Origin: Variovorax paradoxus | Lineage (GTDB): Bacteria; Pseudomonadota; Gammaproteobacteria; Burkholderiales; Burkholderiaceae_C | NCBI RefSeq assembly: GCF_018614915.1 | Contig: NZ_JAGGNU010000060.1 | Location: forward strand, 1-64,000 | DNA: 64,000 nucleotides | Direction: 5' to 3' | In this document: positions 1 through 11,100 of the stretch, one piece after another | Layout of the letters: each line of letters starts with the position of its first letter | Position numbering within the stretch: position 1 is the first letter of the stretch | Made by a program: the position numbers and the translations under genes | The notes under the pieces: generated by a model | Database searches by the model: none | Seen by the model: the letters and a program-made list of their open reading frames with translations, nothing else | What the model was told of the DNA's origin: nothing

Positions 1-79
1 AGAGCAGGCCGTCGTCACGGATCCGCTGACCTATCGCGGGGTCGTGGACAACATCCCCAAATCGGCGGAAGTGGCGTAG
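1..79 (+). CDS. 3' end of an unidentified protein (partial)
   Basis: An open frame runs in from the left edge and ends at TAG 77-79. The visible 25 residues end in NIPKSAEVA. Third codon positions are mostly G or C, as in the neighbouring genes, so this looks coding. The fragment is too short for me to name a family. The same frame stays open through the gap up to the parE start, which lies 102 bases downstream. Confidence 0.45.
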   Translation, partial: EQAVVTDPLTYRGVVDNIPKSAEVA

Positions 80-84
80 ATTAC

Positions 85-143
85 TGGATGGACATCCATA
101 TATCTCTGGGCGCTGGAGCTAAATGGATACCCCATATGTCCAT
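85..143. promoter_or_regulatory. dyad symmetries in the parE leader
   Basis: TGGATG (85-90) and CATCCA (93-98) form a short hairpin-like palindrome. ATGGACAT (88-95) is mirrored by ATGTCCAT at 136-143. The gap is A+T-richer than its surroundings. A TACAAT box (168-173) lies 8 bases before the parE ATG, with no good -35 and no clear ribosome binding site. These may be control sites for parE; that is inference only. Confidence 0.25.
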
Positions 144-181
144 ACAGGTTTTTCGCCGGGCCACGCATACAATCCGCCCCC

Positions 182-2158
182 ATGGCGACCCTCAGCAAGA
201 CTCCCCCGGCCTACTCGGAAGGCTCGATCCGCGTTCTCAAGGGCCTCGAGCCCGTCAAGCAGCGTCCGGGCATGTACACCCGCACCGACAACCCGCTGCA
301 CATCATCCAGGAAGTGCTCGACAACGCCGCCGACGAAGCGCTCGCCGGCTACGGCAAGAAGATCAAGGTCACCTTGCACGCCGACGGCTCGGTCAGCGTC
401 GAGGACGACGGCCGTGGCATTCCCTTCGGCCTGCATCCGGAAGAAAAGGCGCCGGTGGTCGAACTGGTGTTCACCCGGCTGCATGCGGGCGGCAAGTTCG
501 ACAAGGGCTCGGGCGGCGCCTACAGCTTCTCGGGCGGCCTGCACGGCGTGGGCGTGTCGGTGACCAATGCGTTGTCGAAGCGGCTCGAAGTCCAGTCCTA
601 TCGCGAAGGCAAGGCGGCACAGCTGGCGTTCTCGGGCGGCGACGTGATCGAGCCGCTGGTCGTGCGCGCCAACGACGGCAGCGAGCGCAAGCAGGGCACC
701 ACGGTGCGCGCCTGGCCGGACGCCAAATATTTCGAATCGGCCCAGCTGCCGATCCACGAGCTGACCCACCTGCTGCGCAGCAAGGCCGTGCTGATGCCGG
801 GCGTCACCGTCACGCTGGTGGTCGAGAAGACCAAGGAAACGCAGCAGTGGCTCTACAAGGGCGGCCTGCGCGACTACCTGATGCAGACGCTCAACGGCGA
901 TCCGGTGATCCCGCTGTTCGAGGGCGCGGGACATGCCGACAAGAACGCCGACAACTTTGCCGAGGGCGAGGGCGCCGAGTGGTGCGTGGCCTTCACCGAA
1001 GACGGCCAGCCGGTGCGCGAGAGCTACGTCAACCTGATTCCGACGAGCGCCGGCGGCACGCACGAAAGCGGCCTGCGCGACGGCCTGTTCAATGCGGTCA
1101 AGAGCTTCATCGAACTGCACTCGCTGCTGCCCAAGGGCGTGAAGCTGCTGCCGGAGGACGTGTTCGCGCGCGCTTCCTACGTGCTCTCGGCCAAGGTGCT
1201 CGATCCGCAGTTCCAGGGCCAGATCAAGGAACGGCTCAATTCGCGCGACGCGGTGCGGCTGGTGTCCAGCTTCGTGCGGCCCGCGCTGGAACTGTGGCTC
1301 AACCAGCACGTCGACTACGGCAGGAAACTCGCCGAGCTGGCCATCAAGGCCGCGCAGACGCGCCAGCGGGCCGGCCAGAAGGTCGAGAAGCGCAAGGGAT
1401 CGGGCGTGGCCGTGCTGCCCGGCAAACTGACCGACTGCGAGAGCAAGGACATTGCGCACAACGAGGTCTTCCTGGTCGAGGGCGACTCGGCCGGCGGCAG
1501 CGCCAAGATGGGCCGCGACAAGGAAAGCCAGGCCATCCTGCCCTTGCGCGGCAAGGTGCTCAACACCTGGGAGGTGGAGCGCGACCGCTTGTTCGCCAAC
1601 ACCGAGATCCACGACATCTCGGTCGCGATCGGCGTCGATCCGCACGGCCCCGAGGACACGCCCGACATGTCGGGCCTGCGCTACGGCAAGGTCTGCATCC
1701 TCTCCGATGCCGACGTCGACGGCTCGCACATCCAGGTGCTGCTGCTCACGCTGTTCTTCCGCCATTTCCCGAAGCTGATCGAAACCGGCCACGTGTACGT
1801 CGCCAAGCCGCCGCTGTTTCGCGTCGACGCGCCGGCGCGCGGCAAGAAGCCGGCCTCCAAGGTCTATGCGCTCGACGAGGGCGAACTCACGGCCATCCTC
1901 GACAAGCTGCGCAAGGACGGCGTGCGCGAAGGCGCCTGGAGCATCAGCCGCTTCAAGGGCCTGGGCGAAATGAGCGCCGAGCAGCTGTGGGAAACCACGC
2001 TCAACCCCGACACGCGGCGCCTGCTGCAGGTGCGCCTGGGCCGCTTCGACGTCTCGGGCACGCAGGGCGAGATCACCAAGCTCATGGGCAAGGGAGAGGC
2101 GGCGGCGCGGCGCGAGCTGATGGAGCTCAGGGCCGACGATGTGGATATCGATGTATGA
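182..2158 (+). CDS. parE: DNA topoisomerase IV subunit B
   Basis: This is the ATPase subunit of the type IIA topoisomerase that unlinks daughter chromosomes; it works with ParC, encoded at 4291. The 658 residues are normal for ParE. The GHKL ATPase domain has the catalytic glutamate and asparagine in EVLDNAADEAL (E44, N48). The TOPRIM domain shows EGDSAGGSA (E433) and SDADVDGSH (D509, D511, D513), which bind magnesium at the cleavage centre. The ATG at 182 is the only sensible start and gives the standard N-terminus. No clear Shine-Dalgarno precedes it. Two genes separate it from parC, all on the same strand. GyrB is the close alternative, but its pairing with the nearby parC and its shorter length favour ParE. 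Confidence 0.97.
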   Translation: MATLSKTPPAYSEGSIRVLKGLEPVKQRPGMYTRTDNPLHIIQEVLDNAADEALAGYGKKIKVTLHADGSVSVEDDGRGIPFGLHPEEKAPVVELVFTRLHAGGKFDKGSGGAYSFSGGLHGVGVSVTNALSKRLEVQSYREGKAAQLAFSGGDVIEPLVVRANDGSERKQGTTVRAWPDAKYFESAQLPIHELTHLLRSKAVLMPGVTVTLVVEKTKETQQWLYKGGLRDYLMQTLNGDPVIPLFEGAGHADKNADNFAEGEGAEWCVAFTEDGQPVRESYVNLIPTSAGGTHESGLRDGLFNAVKSFIELHSLLPKGVKLLPEDVFARASYVLSAKVLDPQFQGQIKERLNSRDAVRLVSSFVRPALELWLNQHVDYGRKLAELAIKAAQTRQRAGQKVEKRKGSGVAVLPGKLTDCESKDIAHNEVFLVEGDSAGGSAKMGRDKESQAILPLRGKVLNTWEVERDRLFANTEIHDISVAIGVDPHGPEDTPDMSGLRYGKVCILSDADVDGSHIQVLLLTLFFRHFPKLIETGHVYVAKPPLFRVDAPARGKKPASKVYALDEGELTAILDKLRKDGVREGAWSISRFKGLGEMSAEQLWETTLNPDTRRLLQVRLGRFDVSGTQGEITKLMGKGEAAARRELMELRADDVDIDV

Positions 2159-2203
2159 CGGCGTGACGTTGCAAGCGTTCGAGCCGAAAATGCAGCTCCC
2201 CGC

Positions 2204-2226
2204 CTGTTCGGACTGAGCTTGTCGAA
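2204..2226 (-). repeat. dispersed GCTCAG-type element, copy 1
   Basis: GTTCGGACTGAGCTTGTCGA is a slightly diverged reverse copy of the sequence at 36075-36097 and 6886-6902. It contains a possible TTG start (2219) for the next gene, which I treat as repeat-derived. I recognise the motif as one scattered through many proteobacterial genomes. Confidence 0.5.
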
Positions 2227-2251
2227 GTCAGCCCAAGATCAGCCGTTCCCC

Positions 2252-3130
2252 ATGCGATTTCCTGGCCGCCTGCTCCCGCTGCTGTTGACGCTGCTGCTCT
2301 CGATGATGCAGCCGCTCGCGCGCGCCGCCGACATCTACGGCTACGTCGATGACCGCGGCGTCGCGCATTTCGCGCCCGAGAAGCTCGATGAGCGCTACCA
2401 GCTGTTCTTCCGCGGCGGCCAGAGTTTCGACACGGCCGATGGCATCGGCCCGCTCTTGCGCGGCCGCACCGGCAAGCTCGACGGCAAGGTACCGCTCGCG
2501 TCCCAGGCCCTGCTCGCGCTGTTCGAAGCCTCGCCCAGCTACAAGCCGGCGCAGGGCGCGCTGCGCGATGCGGCCAGGCGGCATGCGATCGACTACGAAC
2601 TGCTGCAGGCCCTGATCGCGACCGAATCGGGTTTCGATGCACGGGCCGTCTCGCCCAAGGGCGCGCTCGGGCTCATGCAGCTGATGCCGGGTACGGCGCA
2701 GCGCTACGGCGTGCAGGCCGACAAGCGCGGCTCGCTCGAGAAGAAGCTGTTCGATCCGCGCATCAACATCGCCGCCGGCTCGCGCTACCTGAGCGACCTG
2801 ATCGAGATGTTCCCGGGCGACATCGAGCTCGCGCTCGCGGCCTACAACGCGGGCGAGGGCGCGGTGCAGCGCGCCGGCAACAAGATACCGAACTACCGCG
2901 AGACGCAGAACTACGTGAAGACGGTGCTGCAGCTCTACGCCTACCTCAAGCCCTCGGCGGTCGCCGGCCGTGGCGGCAAGGCGCCGGGGCGCGTGCGCAT
3001 GGAGCTCTCGCCGCCGCGCGGCGGCGCGCTGGGCCGCGGCAACAAGCCGCCGGATTCGCGGGACACGCCGGCCATGCCGCCGATGCCCGAGGCGCCGCAG
3101 CAGCTGCGGCTGGATCCCGCCCTGTCCTGA
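2252..3130 (+). CDS. lytic transglycosylase with N-terminal DUF4124-like domain
   Basis: A predicted periplasmic soluble lytic transglycosylase (SLT/Slt70 C-terminal fold) that cleaves peptidoglycan glycan strands. Starting at ATG 2252 gives 292 residues and a clean signal peptide: an arginine, a leucine-rich core and an ARA-A cleavage site. Residues about 26-50 resemble DUF4124. The SLT domain has the catalytic glutamate in ATESGFDARA (E125), followed by GALGLMQLMPGTA and LALAAYNAGEGAV, the standard motifs. The C-terminal tail is proline- and glycine-rich. An upstream in-frame TTG (2219) lies inside a dispersed repeat and would spoil the signal peptide. It sits between parE and the kelch gene on the same strand. 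Confidence 0.9.
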   Translation: MRFPGRLLPLLLTLLLSMMQPLARAADIYGYVDDRGVAHFAPEKLDERYQLFFRGGQSFDTADGIGPLLRGRTGKLDGKVPLASQALLALFEASPSYKPAQGALRDAARRHAIDYELLQALIATESGFDARAVSPKGALGLMQLMPGTAQRYGVQADKRGSLEKKLFDPRINIAAGSRYLSDLIEMFPGDIELALAAYNAGEGAVQRAGNKIPNYRETQNYVKTVLQLYAYLKPSAVAGRGGKAPGRVRMELSPPRGGALGRGNKPPDSRDTPAMPPMPEAPQQLRLDPALS

Positions 3131-3137
3131 GGCCGCC

Positions 3138-4244
3138 ATGCAACGCCGAAACTTCGTTCTCGCCACCGCAGTTACCGCCGCGACCGGTGCGGCGCGCGCG
3201 CAGCACCATCTGCCCGTGGCCCCGTCCTCGGCCGAGCCCTACGCGAAACTGCAAGGCGGCGTGCCCCACCACATGACGCCCGAGCAGGAGGCCCAGCGCG
3301 TCACCGACAGCCCGGCAGCGGCCGGCGCGCCGGGCCGCTGGGTTGCGCGCGCGGCCCTGCCGATCCCGCGCAGCGAGATGGCCTGGGCGACGGCCGCGCA
3401 GGGCCGCATGCACGTGGTCGGCGGCTATGGCGAAGGCGCGGTCAACCGCGACTACCACCACATCTACGATCCGGCTGCAGACCGCTGGCTGGACGGCGCG
3501 CCGCTGCCGCGCGGCGCCAACCACATTGCGGTGGCAGCCGACGGCGGCCGTGTCTATGCCCTCGGCGGCTTCATCGAGCAGAACCGCCGCTCCGACACGA
3601 ATGCCTACATCTACGACATCGCGGCCAACCGATGGACCACCATCGCACCGCTGCCGCGCCCGCGCGGCGCCGCTGCCGCGGTGGTGCTCGATGGCGCGAT
3701 CCACCTGATCGGCGGCGCCTCCGAGCCCGCGGCCGAGCGCGCCAGCGTGGGCTGGCACGAGGTCTACGACCCCAGGGCCGACCGCTGGTCTTCGCGCAAG
3801 CCGCTGCCGGGTGCGCGCGACCACGTGGGCTGCATCTCGCACAACGGCCAGATCCACGTGATCGGCGGGCGCTTCAACACCTTCGAATACAACACCGAAC
3901 TGCACCACGTCTATCTGCCGGCGCGCGACACCTGGGAGCTGCGTTCGCCGCTGCCGACTGCGCGCTCCGGGCATGGCCTGGTGGTCTATCGCGGCCGCCT
4001 GTACGCGATGGGCGGCGAAGGCGGCTTCCTGGTGGGCGGCGTGCCGCGCCAGGCCAAGGTCTTCGGCCAGATGGAAAGCTACGATCCCGTGGCCGACACC
4101 TGGCAGCGCCATATGCCCATGCCCACGCCGCGCCATGCGGTGGGCGCGGCCGTGATCGGCGACTGGATCTACGTCGCGGGCGGTGGCGCGGTGCTTGGCG
4201 GCAGCGTGCAGTCGGCGGTGCACGAGGCCTTCACATTGAGCTGA
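3138..4244 (+). CDS. exported kelch-repeat beta-propeller protein
   Basis: 368 residues starting at ATG 3138, seven bases after the transglycosylase stop. The N-terminus [20 protein letters not shown] carries a twin-arginine-like RRNFVLA motif and an ARAQ cleavage site, so periplasmic export, possibly by Tat, is likely. The rest is a run of kelch repeats, each with paired glycines and a spaced Y/W (for example [44 protein letters not shown]), which suggests a six- or seven-blade propeller. Kelch propellers bind ligands or are catalytic, as in galactose oxidase and NanM mutarotase. No specific active site stands out, so the function is unknown. Confidence 0.85.
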   Translation: MQRRNFVLATAVTAATGAARAQHHLPVAPSSAEPYAKLQGGVPHHMTPEQEAQRVTDSPAAAGAPGRWVARAALPIPRSEMAWATAAQGRMHVVGGYGEGAVNRDYHHIYDPAADRWLDGAPLPRGANHIAVAADGGRVYALGGFIEQNRRSDTNAYIYDIAANRWTTIAPLPRPRGAAAAVVLDGAIHLIGGASEPAAERASVGWHEVYDPRADRWSSRKPLPGARDHVGCISHNGQIHVIGGRFNTFEYNTELHHVYLPARDTWELRSPLPTARSGHGLVVYRGRLYAMGGEGGFLVGGVPRQAKVFGQMESYDPVADTWQRHMPMPTPRHAVGAAVIGDWIYVAGGGAVLGGSVQSAVHEAFTLS

Positions 4245-4250
4245 TCGCCG

Positions 4251-4290
4251 TCCTCTTCTTCTTTTTTCTTCTTCTTCCTGTCTCTTCTTC
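4251..4290 (+). promoter_or_regulatory. polypyrimidine leader of parC
   Basis: The 40 bases directly before the parC ATG contain 39 pyrimidines and one G (4280), in CTT/TTC-like units. No purine-rich ribosome binding site is present. Pyrimidine-rich leaders are known binding sites for ribosomal protein S1, so S1-assisted initiation is a reasonable inference. Confidence 0.4.
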
Positions 4291-6681
<2,391 letters not shown>

Positions 6682-6692
6682 GCGGAGGACGC

Positions 6693-6878
6693 ATGGAATT
6701 CGGCGCCCTCGGCATCTTCGTTCTCGTGATCAGCGGCGCCTGCAGCTTCCTCCTGGCGCGCTGGCTCGGCAAGCGCCGGCGCGAAGCGCGCAGGGAGCGC
6801 GAACGCCGCGCCTCGGAGGCCGGCCAGAGCCGGCAGGTGCGGCGCGCGCGCGCGCGCCGCGGTGCGGCACGCCGCTAG
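6693..6878 (+). CDS. small single-pass membrane protein, basic tail
   Basis: A 61-residue frame with a good ribosome binding site (GCGGAGGAC, six bases before the ATG), immediately downstream of parC. Residues about 4-24 form one hydrophobic helix (ALGIFVLVISGACSFLLA). The remaining residues are almost entirely arginine, alanine and glutamate, ending in RRARARRGAARR. I do not recognise a family. The probable topology is N-out with the cationic tail in the cytoplasm. The run of CG repeats coding the tail could also make it a weak call. Confidence 0.6.
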   Translation: MEFGALGIFVLVISGACSFLLARWLGKRRREARRERERRASEAGQSRQVRRARARRGAARR

Positions 6879-6885
6879 AACTCCC

Positions 6886-6902
6886 AAGCTCAGCCCGAAC
6901 GG
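6886..6902 (+). repeat. dispersed GCTCAG-type element, copy 2
   Basis: AAGCTCAGCCCGAACGG matches the core of the 36075-36097 copy exactly. It lies in the 31-base gap between the small membrane protein stop and the stop of the leftward metallohydrolase gene. Confidence 0.5.
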
Positions 6903-6909
6903 ATCGGGC

Positions 6910-8001
6910 CTACTTCAAGCCATCCCACCAGCGCACGTTGCTGCGCGGCTGGCCCACCGTCAGTACCTCGCCGATCTCGGGCGTCGCGAGTTCGATCTTC
7001 TTGCCCTGTGCGAGATTGGCGATGCGGTCCAGCGGCTCGCGCCAGGTGTGGAAGGCGAGGTCGAAGGTGCTGTTGTGCACCACGTAGAGCATCTTGCCGC
7101 GCAGGTCCTCGAAGGCCTGCACGCTTTCTTCGGGCGTCATGTGCACCGAAGGCCAGTAGCTGTCGTAGGCGCCGTTCTCCATCAAGGCCAGGTCGAAGCC
7201 GCCGAAGCGCTCGCCGATCTGCCTGAAGCCGCCGAAGTAGCCCGAGTCGCCGCTGTAGAAGATGCGCTGGCCGCCGCTCTGTATGACCCAGGAGGCCCAC
7301 AGAGTCCGGTTGCGGTCGTTCAGCGTGCGGCCCGAGAAATGCTGCGCCGGCGTGGCCGTGAGACCGACGCCGTCGTGCTCCGCGGCCTGCCACCAGTCGA
7401 ATTCGGCCACGTGCTCGGCAGGCACGCCCATTTCGATCACGCGGGCGCGCACGCCCAGCGGCACGAAATAGCGCTGCACGCGCTGCGCCAGGTATTCGAT
7501 GGTCGCGAGGTCGAGGTGGTCGTAGTGGTCGTGCGAAAGAATCAGTCCTTCGATCGGCGGCAGCTGTTCGAGCGTGAGCGGCGGCTGATGGAAGCGCTTG
7601 GGGCCGACAAACTGGAATGGCGACGCACGCGCGCCGAACACCGGGTCGATCAGCCAGTACTTGCCGCGCAGCTTCAAGAGGTGCGACGAGTGGCCGAGGC
7701 GGATCACGTGGTTTGCCTGCGGGTCCAGTGCCTCGAGCTGTGCGGTGCTGATTGCGCGCACGGGAATCGGGTCGACCGGGACGGTGCCGTTCTTCGTCGC
7801 CGTGAGGAAGCGCGACCAGATCCTCCAGGAGCCCTGGGAGGGCAGGGCCTGCGGGTTCGGCAGGTTCTCGAACACGCAGCCCTTGAACTGCGGCGAGGCG
7901 CCGTAAGGGCTTTCGCAGGCGCTGGTGCTGCTGGCACAACCGGCGATCAGGCCGAAGAGGGTGGCCATGAAGAGGCTCTTGAGCATGAGGTCGGCTTTCA
8001 T
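6910..8001 (-). CDS. MBL-fold lipoprotein, NAPE-PLD-like hydrolase
   Basis: 363 residues from ATG 8001. The N-terminus holds a lipoprotein signal with lipobox LIAGC (second possible start at ATG 7986), so the mature protein is probably anchored in the outer membrane or periplasm. The metallo-beta-lactamase core has LSHDHYDHLD, the zinc-binding HxHxDH motif, plus IRLGHSSHLL and DSGYFGGF. These are typical of the N-acyl-phosphatidylethanolamine phospholipase D/UlaG-like branch. Lipid phosphodiesterase activity is therefore likely but unproven. It is divergent from the patatin gene at 8108, and the shared 106-base gap carries a near-perfect palindrome. Confidence 0.85.
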   Translation of the reverse strand: MKADLMLKSLFMATLFGLIAGCASSTSACESPYGASPQFKGCVFENLPNPQALPSQGSWRIWSRFLTATKNGTVPVDPIPVRAISTAQLEALDPQANHVIRLGHSSHLLKLRGKYWLIDPVFGARASPFQFVGPKRFHQPPLTLEQLPPIEGLILSHDHYDHLDLATIEYLAQRVQRYFVPLGVRARVIEMGVPAEHVAEFDWWQAAEHDGVGLTATPAQHFSGRTLNDRNRTLWASWVIQSGGQRIFYSGDSGYFGGFRQIGERFGGFDLALMENGAYDSYWPSVHMTPEESVQAFEDLRGKMLYVVHNSTFDLAFHTWREPLDRIANLAQGKKIELATPEIGEVLTVGQPRSNVRWWDGLK

Positions 8002-8071
8002 GCCCGCGAGCTTAACCACTGGGACCTGCGTTCCGGCATAGACCGTTTGCGGCATTGATGCCCCACGCCAA

Positions 8072-8089
8072 GCGTGAAATATTCCACGC
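8072..8089. promoter_or_regulatory. 18-base palindrome between divergent lipid hydrolase genes
   Basis: GCGTGAAATATTCCACGC pairs with itself at 16 of 18 positions and has a perfect AATATT centre. It ends 18 bases before the patatin ATG and 70 bases from the start of the leftward hydrolase gene. It overlaps two 12-base direct repeats, CCACGCC-A/G-A-G/A-CG, at 8063-8074 and 8084-8095, spaced 21 bases (two helical turns). This fits an operator for a dimeric repressor; the regulator is not identified. Confidence 0.4.
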
Positions 8090-8107
8090 CGAACGACGAG
8101 GAGTCGC

Positions 8108-11100
8108 ATGGACGACACCATCCGGAAGCTGGTGGAAGCGCGCCGCAAGGCGCTGGCGGGCGTCGACGATGGCCGGCGGCCCTGGGGCCTGGCGTTGTCG
8201 GGCGGCGGCATCCGCAGTGCCACCTTCTGCCTGGGCCTGATGAAGGCGCTGGCCGCAAAGCGGCAATTGCTCAGGTTCGACCTGATCTCGACCGTCTCGG
8301 GCGGCGGCTATATCGGCGCCACCCTGGGCCGGCTGTGCACCAACGCGAAATCGGCTGACGAGGTGCGCGAGATCGAGCGTGCATTCGGCGACGTGGACCG
8401 CGCGCGCTTCGGCTGGTGGCTGCGCGGCAACGGCCGCTACCTCATTCCCGGCGGAATGCGCGACACGCTGTTCGCCGGTGCGCTCTACCTGCGCAACCTG
8501 CTGGGCACGCACATCGAGATCGCGATCGCCGCCAGCCTGATCGGCATGGTGCTGGCTGCCGTCAACCTGCTGCTGTGGGACGCGGTGTTCCGGGCCGTGG
8601 ACCTCAACAGCGTGGCGCCCGATGCGGTGATCGGCGTGACGGACCTGGACAGTGTGCAGTCGGTGCGCCTGCTGGTCCAATGGGCGACCCAATGGCCCAC
8701 GCTCTGGTTCACGCTGGTCGGGCCCTTCGTCGCGTCGGTGGTGCTGGCCTGCGCCTACTGGTCGGTGCGCGACAGGAAGAGCACGGGTTCGATGCTGCTG
8801 CAGGTGGCGATGTGGGCCCTTCTCGCTGCCGGCGCGTGCTGGCTCGGGCCGCGGCTGGTGCGCCACTACAGCGGCCCGCCGTGGCTCGCGCCGGCCTTCG
8901 TGGGCTTCGCGCTGTGCTGGATGGTGGCGCTGCTGTGGGTGCTGTGGCGCAGCCGGGCGCGCAGCCCGGCGCAGATGCGCAACGATCTGACCGATGCGCT
9001 CGCCGCGGTGATCAACACCGCGCTCCTGATCGTGATGCTCGGCCTGCTCGACCGCGCGGCCTGGTGGATGGCGGCAGAAAGCCAGGACCAGCGGGCGTCG
9101 TACGGCGCTGCCTTGCTGCTGGTGGCGGCGGTGCTGCGCGGCGTGCTGCCGATGGTGCTGTCGCAGAAGCGCCAGGCGCCCGGTATCGGCAAGACGCTGG
9201 CGCTGACGCTCGCCAGCCTGCTCGGGCTGCTGCTGGCCTTCTGCCTCGCCGCCTGGTGGGCGGGCGTGGTGTATGCGGCCGTGCTGCTGCCGGTCTTCAC
9301 CGAGGGCGGGCTCGACTTCTCGCGTGGCTGGGTCTGGCTCGGCACCATCTTCGTGATCGTGTTCGCCTATGCCTTCGTGACCGGGCACACCTTCAGCTTC
9401 CTCAACGTCTCGTCGCTGCACATGTTCTACAAGGCGCGCATCGTGCGCGGCTACCTGGGCGCCGCCAATGCGCGCCGGCTCGGTGCCAGCCCGACCGACG
9501 AAGTCTCCGGGCTCGAGCCGCCGCAGGTGCCGGTCGGCGAGGTCGACCCCGAAGACGACATCTCCCAGCTGCACTACGCGCCGCACCTGCACGGCGGGCC
9601 GGTGCACCTGGCCAATGTCTGCATCAACCAGACGCACGACTCCAAGCAGAAGCTCTTCAACCGCGACCGCAAGAGCCAGCCGCTCACCATCGGTCCGCTG
9701 GGCCTGATGCAGGCCGGAGGCGCCAACTGGGCCCAGGCGCACGGCGACGGCGCACTGACGCTCGGCGCCTGGACCGCGATCTCGGGCGCCGCCTTCGCGC
9801 CCGGCCTGGGCCGTCTCACCAAGCGCGGCATCGCAGCGCTGTCGGTGTTCGCGGGCCTTCGGCTCGGCTACTGGTGGAACAGCGCCGAGGCCGGCATCGT
9901 GCAGCGCGGCGCCGCCGTGCACGCCAGCCCCTGGCTGATGAAGACGCGCTACATGCTGCTCGAATGCTTCGGCGCGTTCCCGGGCAGCAGTTCGGCCAGC
10001 TGGTACCTGAGCGACGGCGGCCATTTCGAGAACACGGGTGCCTATGCGCTCCTGCGCCAGCAGGCGGCGCTGATCGTGATCGCCGACTGCGGCGCCGATC
10101 CCGACTACCGCTTCTGCGACCTCGAGGTGCTCATTCGCCGCGCCCGCATCGACCTCAATGCCGAGATCACCTTCATGAAGCCGCGGCCCGGCGCCGAGTG
10201 GCCGCACCTCGAGGCCTTCGGCTCGCTCAACGACCTGGCATCGTCCAACAGCCAGGCCTGCCTGGCGCTCGCGCAGGTGCGCTATGCCAGCGGAGCGACC
10301 GGGCAGATCGTGCTGGTCAAGCCCAATGTCTCGGCCGCGCTGCCGGTCGACCTGGTCAACTTCAAGGCCGCCAATCCGCTCTTTCCGCAACAGCCGACCA
10401 CCGACCAGTTCTTCGACGAGGCGCAGTGGGAGAGCTACTTCCGGCTCGGCGCCGAGATCGGCGCGCGGCTCGAAGGGGAGATGCTGGATCAGGTGGCGAT
10501 GGGCGCGCCGGGCCTCTTCGTGCCCGACGACGGCCAGGCGCAGGCGATCGCGAGGGCGGGCGCCGCCGATCCGGGCGACAGGGACAGCGCCGCGGCGGCC
10601 GCGGCCGGCTCGATGAGCCGGTTGCAGGCGCGGGTGATCAAGGCCGGCGCCATGACGGCCTCGGTCGGCATCGGCACCGCGGCGACCTTCGCGGTGGCGG
10701 CCTGGCAGGGCATCGACAGCTGGCGCGTGCAGCGGGCCGAGACCGAGCGCGCGGAGAACAGTGCCTTCAAGGAACTGACCGAGCACTGGGCCCGGCTGCG
10801 CGCCGGCGAGTCGCCCGGCGATGCGTCCGCGTTGCTCGCGGCCGAGCTGCTGCGCACCGGCGACCTGCTGTGCCGTGACGGTCGCGACAATTTCATGGCC
10901 AAGTTCCGACTGTCGGTGCGCATCGTCGACGACGCGAAGCGGGCTTGCAGGGACGAGCCCATCGAGCGGCGCACGCCGGCGTGCACGCGGCTGCTCGATG
11001 CGGGCAACGGCATCGATTGCCTGCAGCCCGTGCAGGCGCCGCCCTGCGCGCCGCGCTACTGGGCGCGCGACTACACGGGGCAGGTGGGTTCCAAGCAGAA

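Noticed and set aside
119-1792. Long leftward open frame opposite parE
   Set aside because: Shadow of a G+C-rich gene: Arg/Ala/His-rich composition, no family motif, and parE on the other strand is certain.
2219-2251. TTG start for the lytic transglycosylase
   Set aside because: It lies within a dispersed repeat and would put polar residues before the signal peptide; ATG 2252 gives a clean signal.
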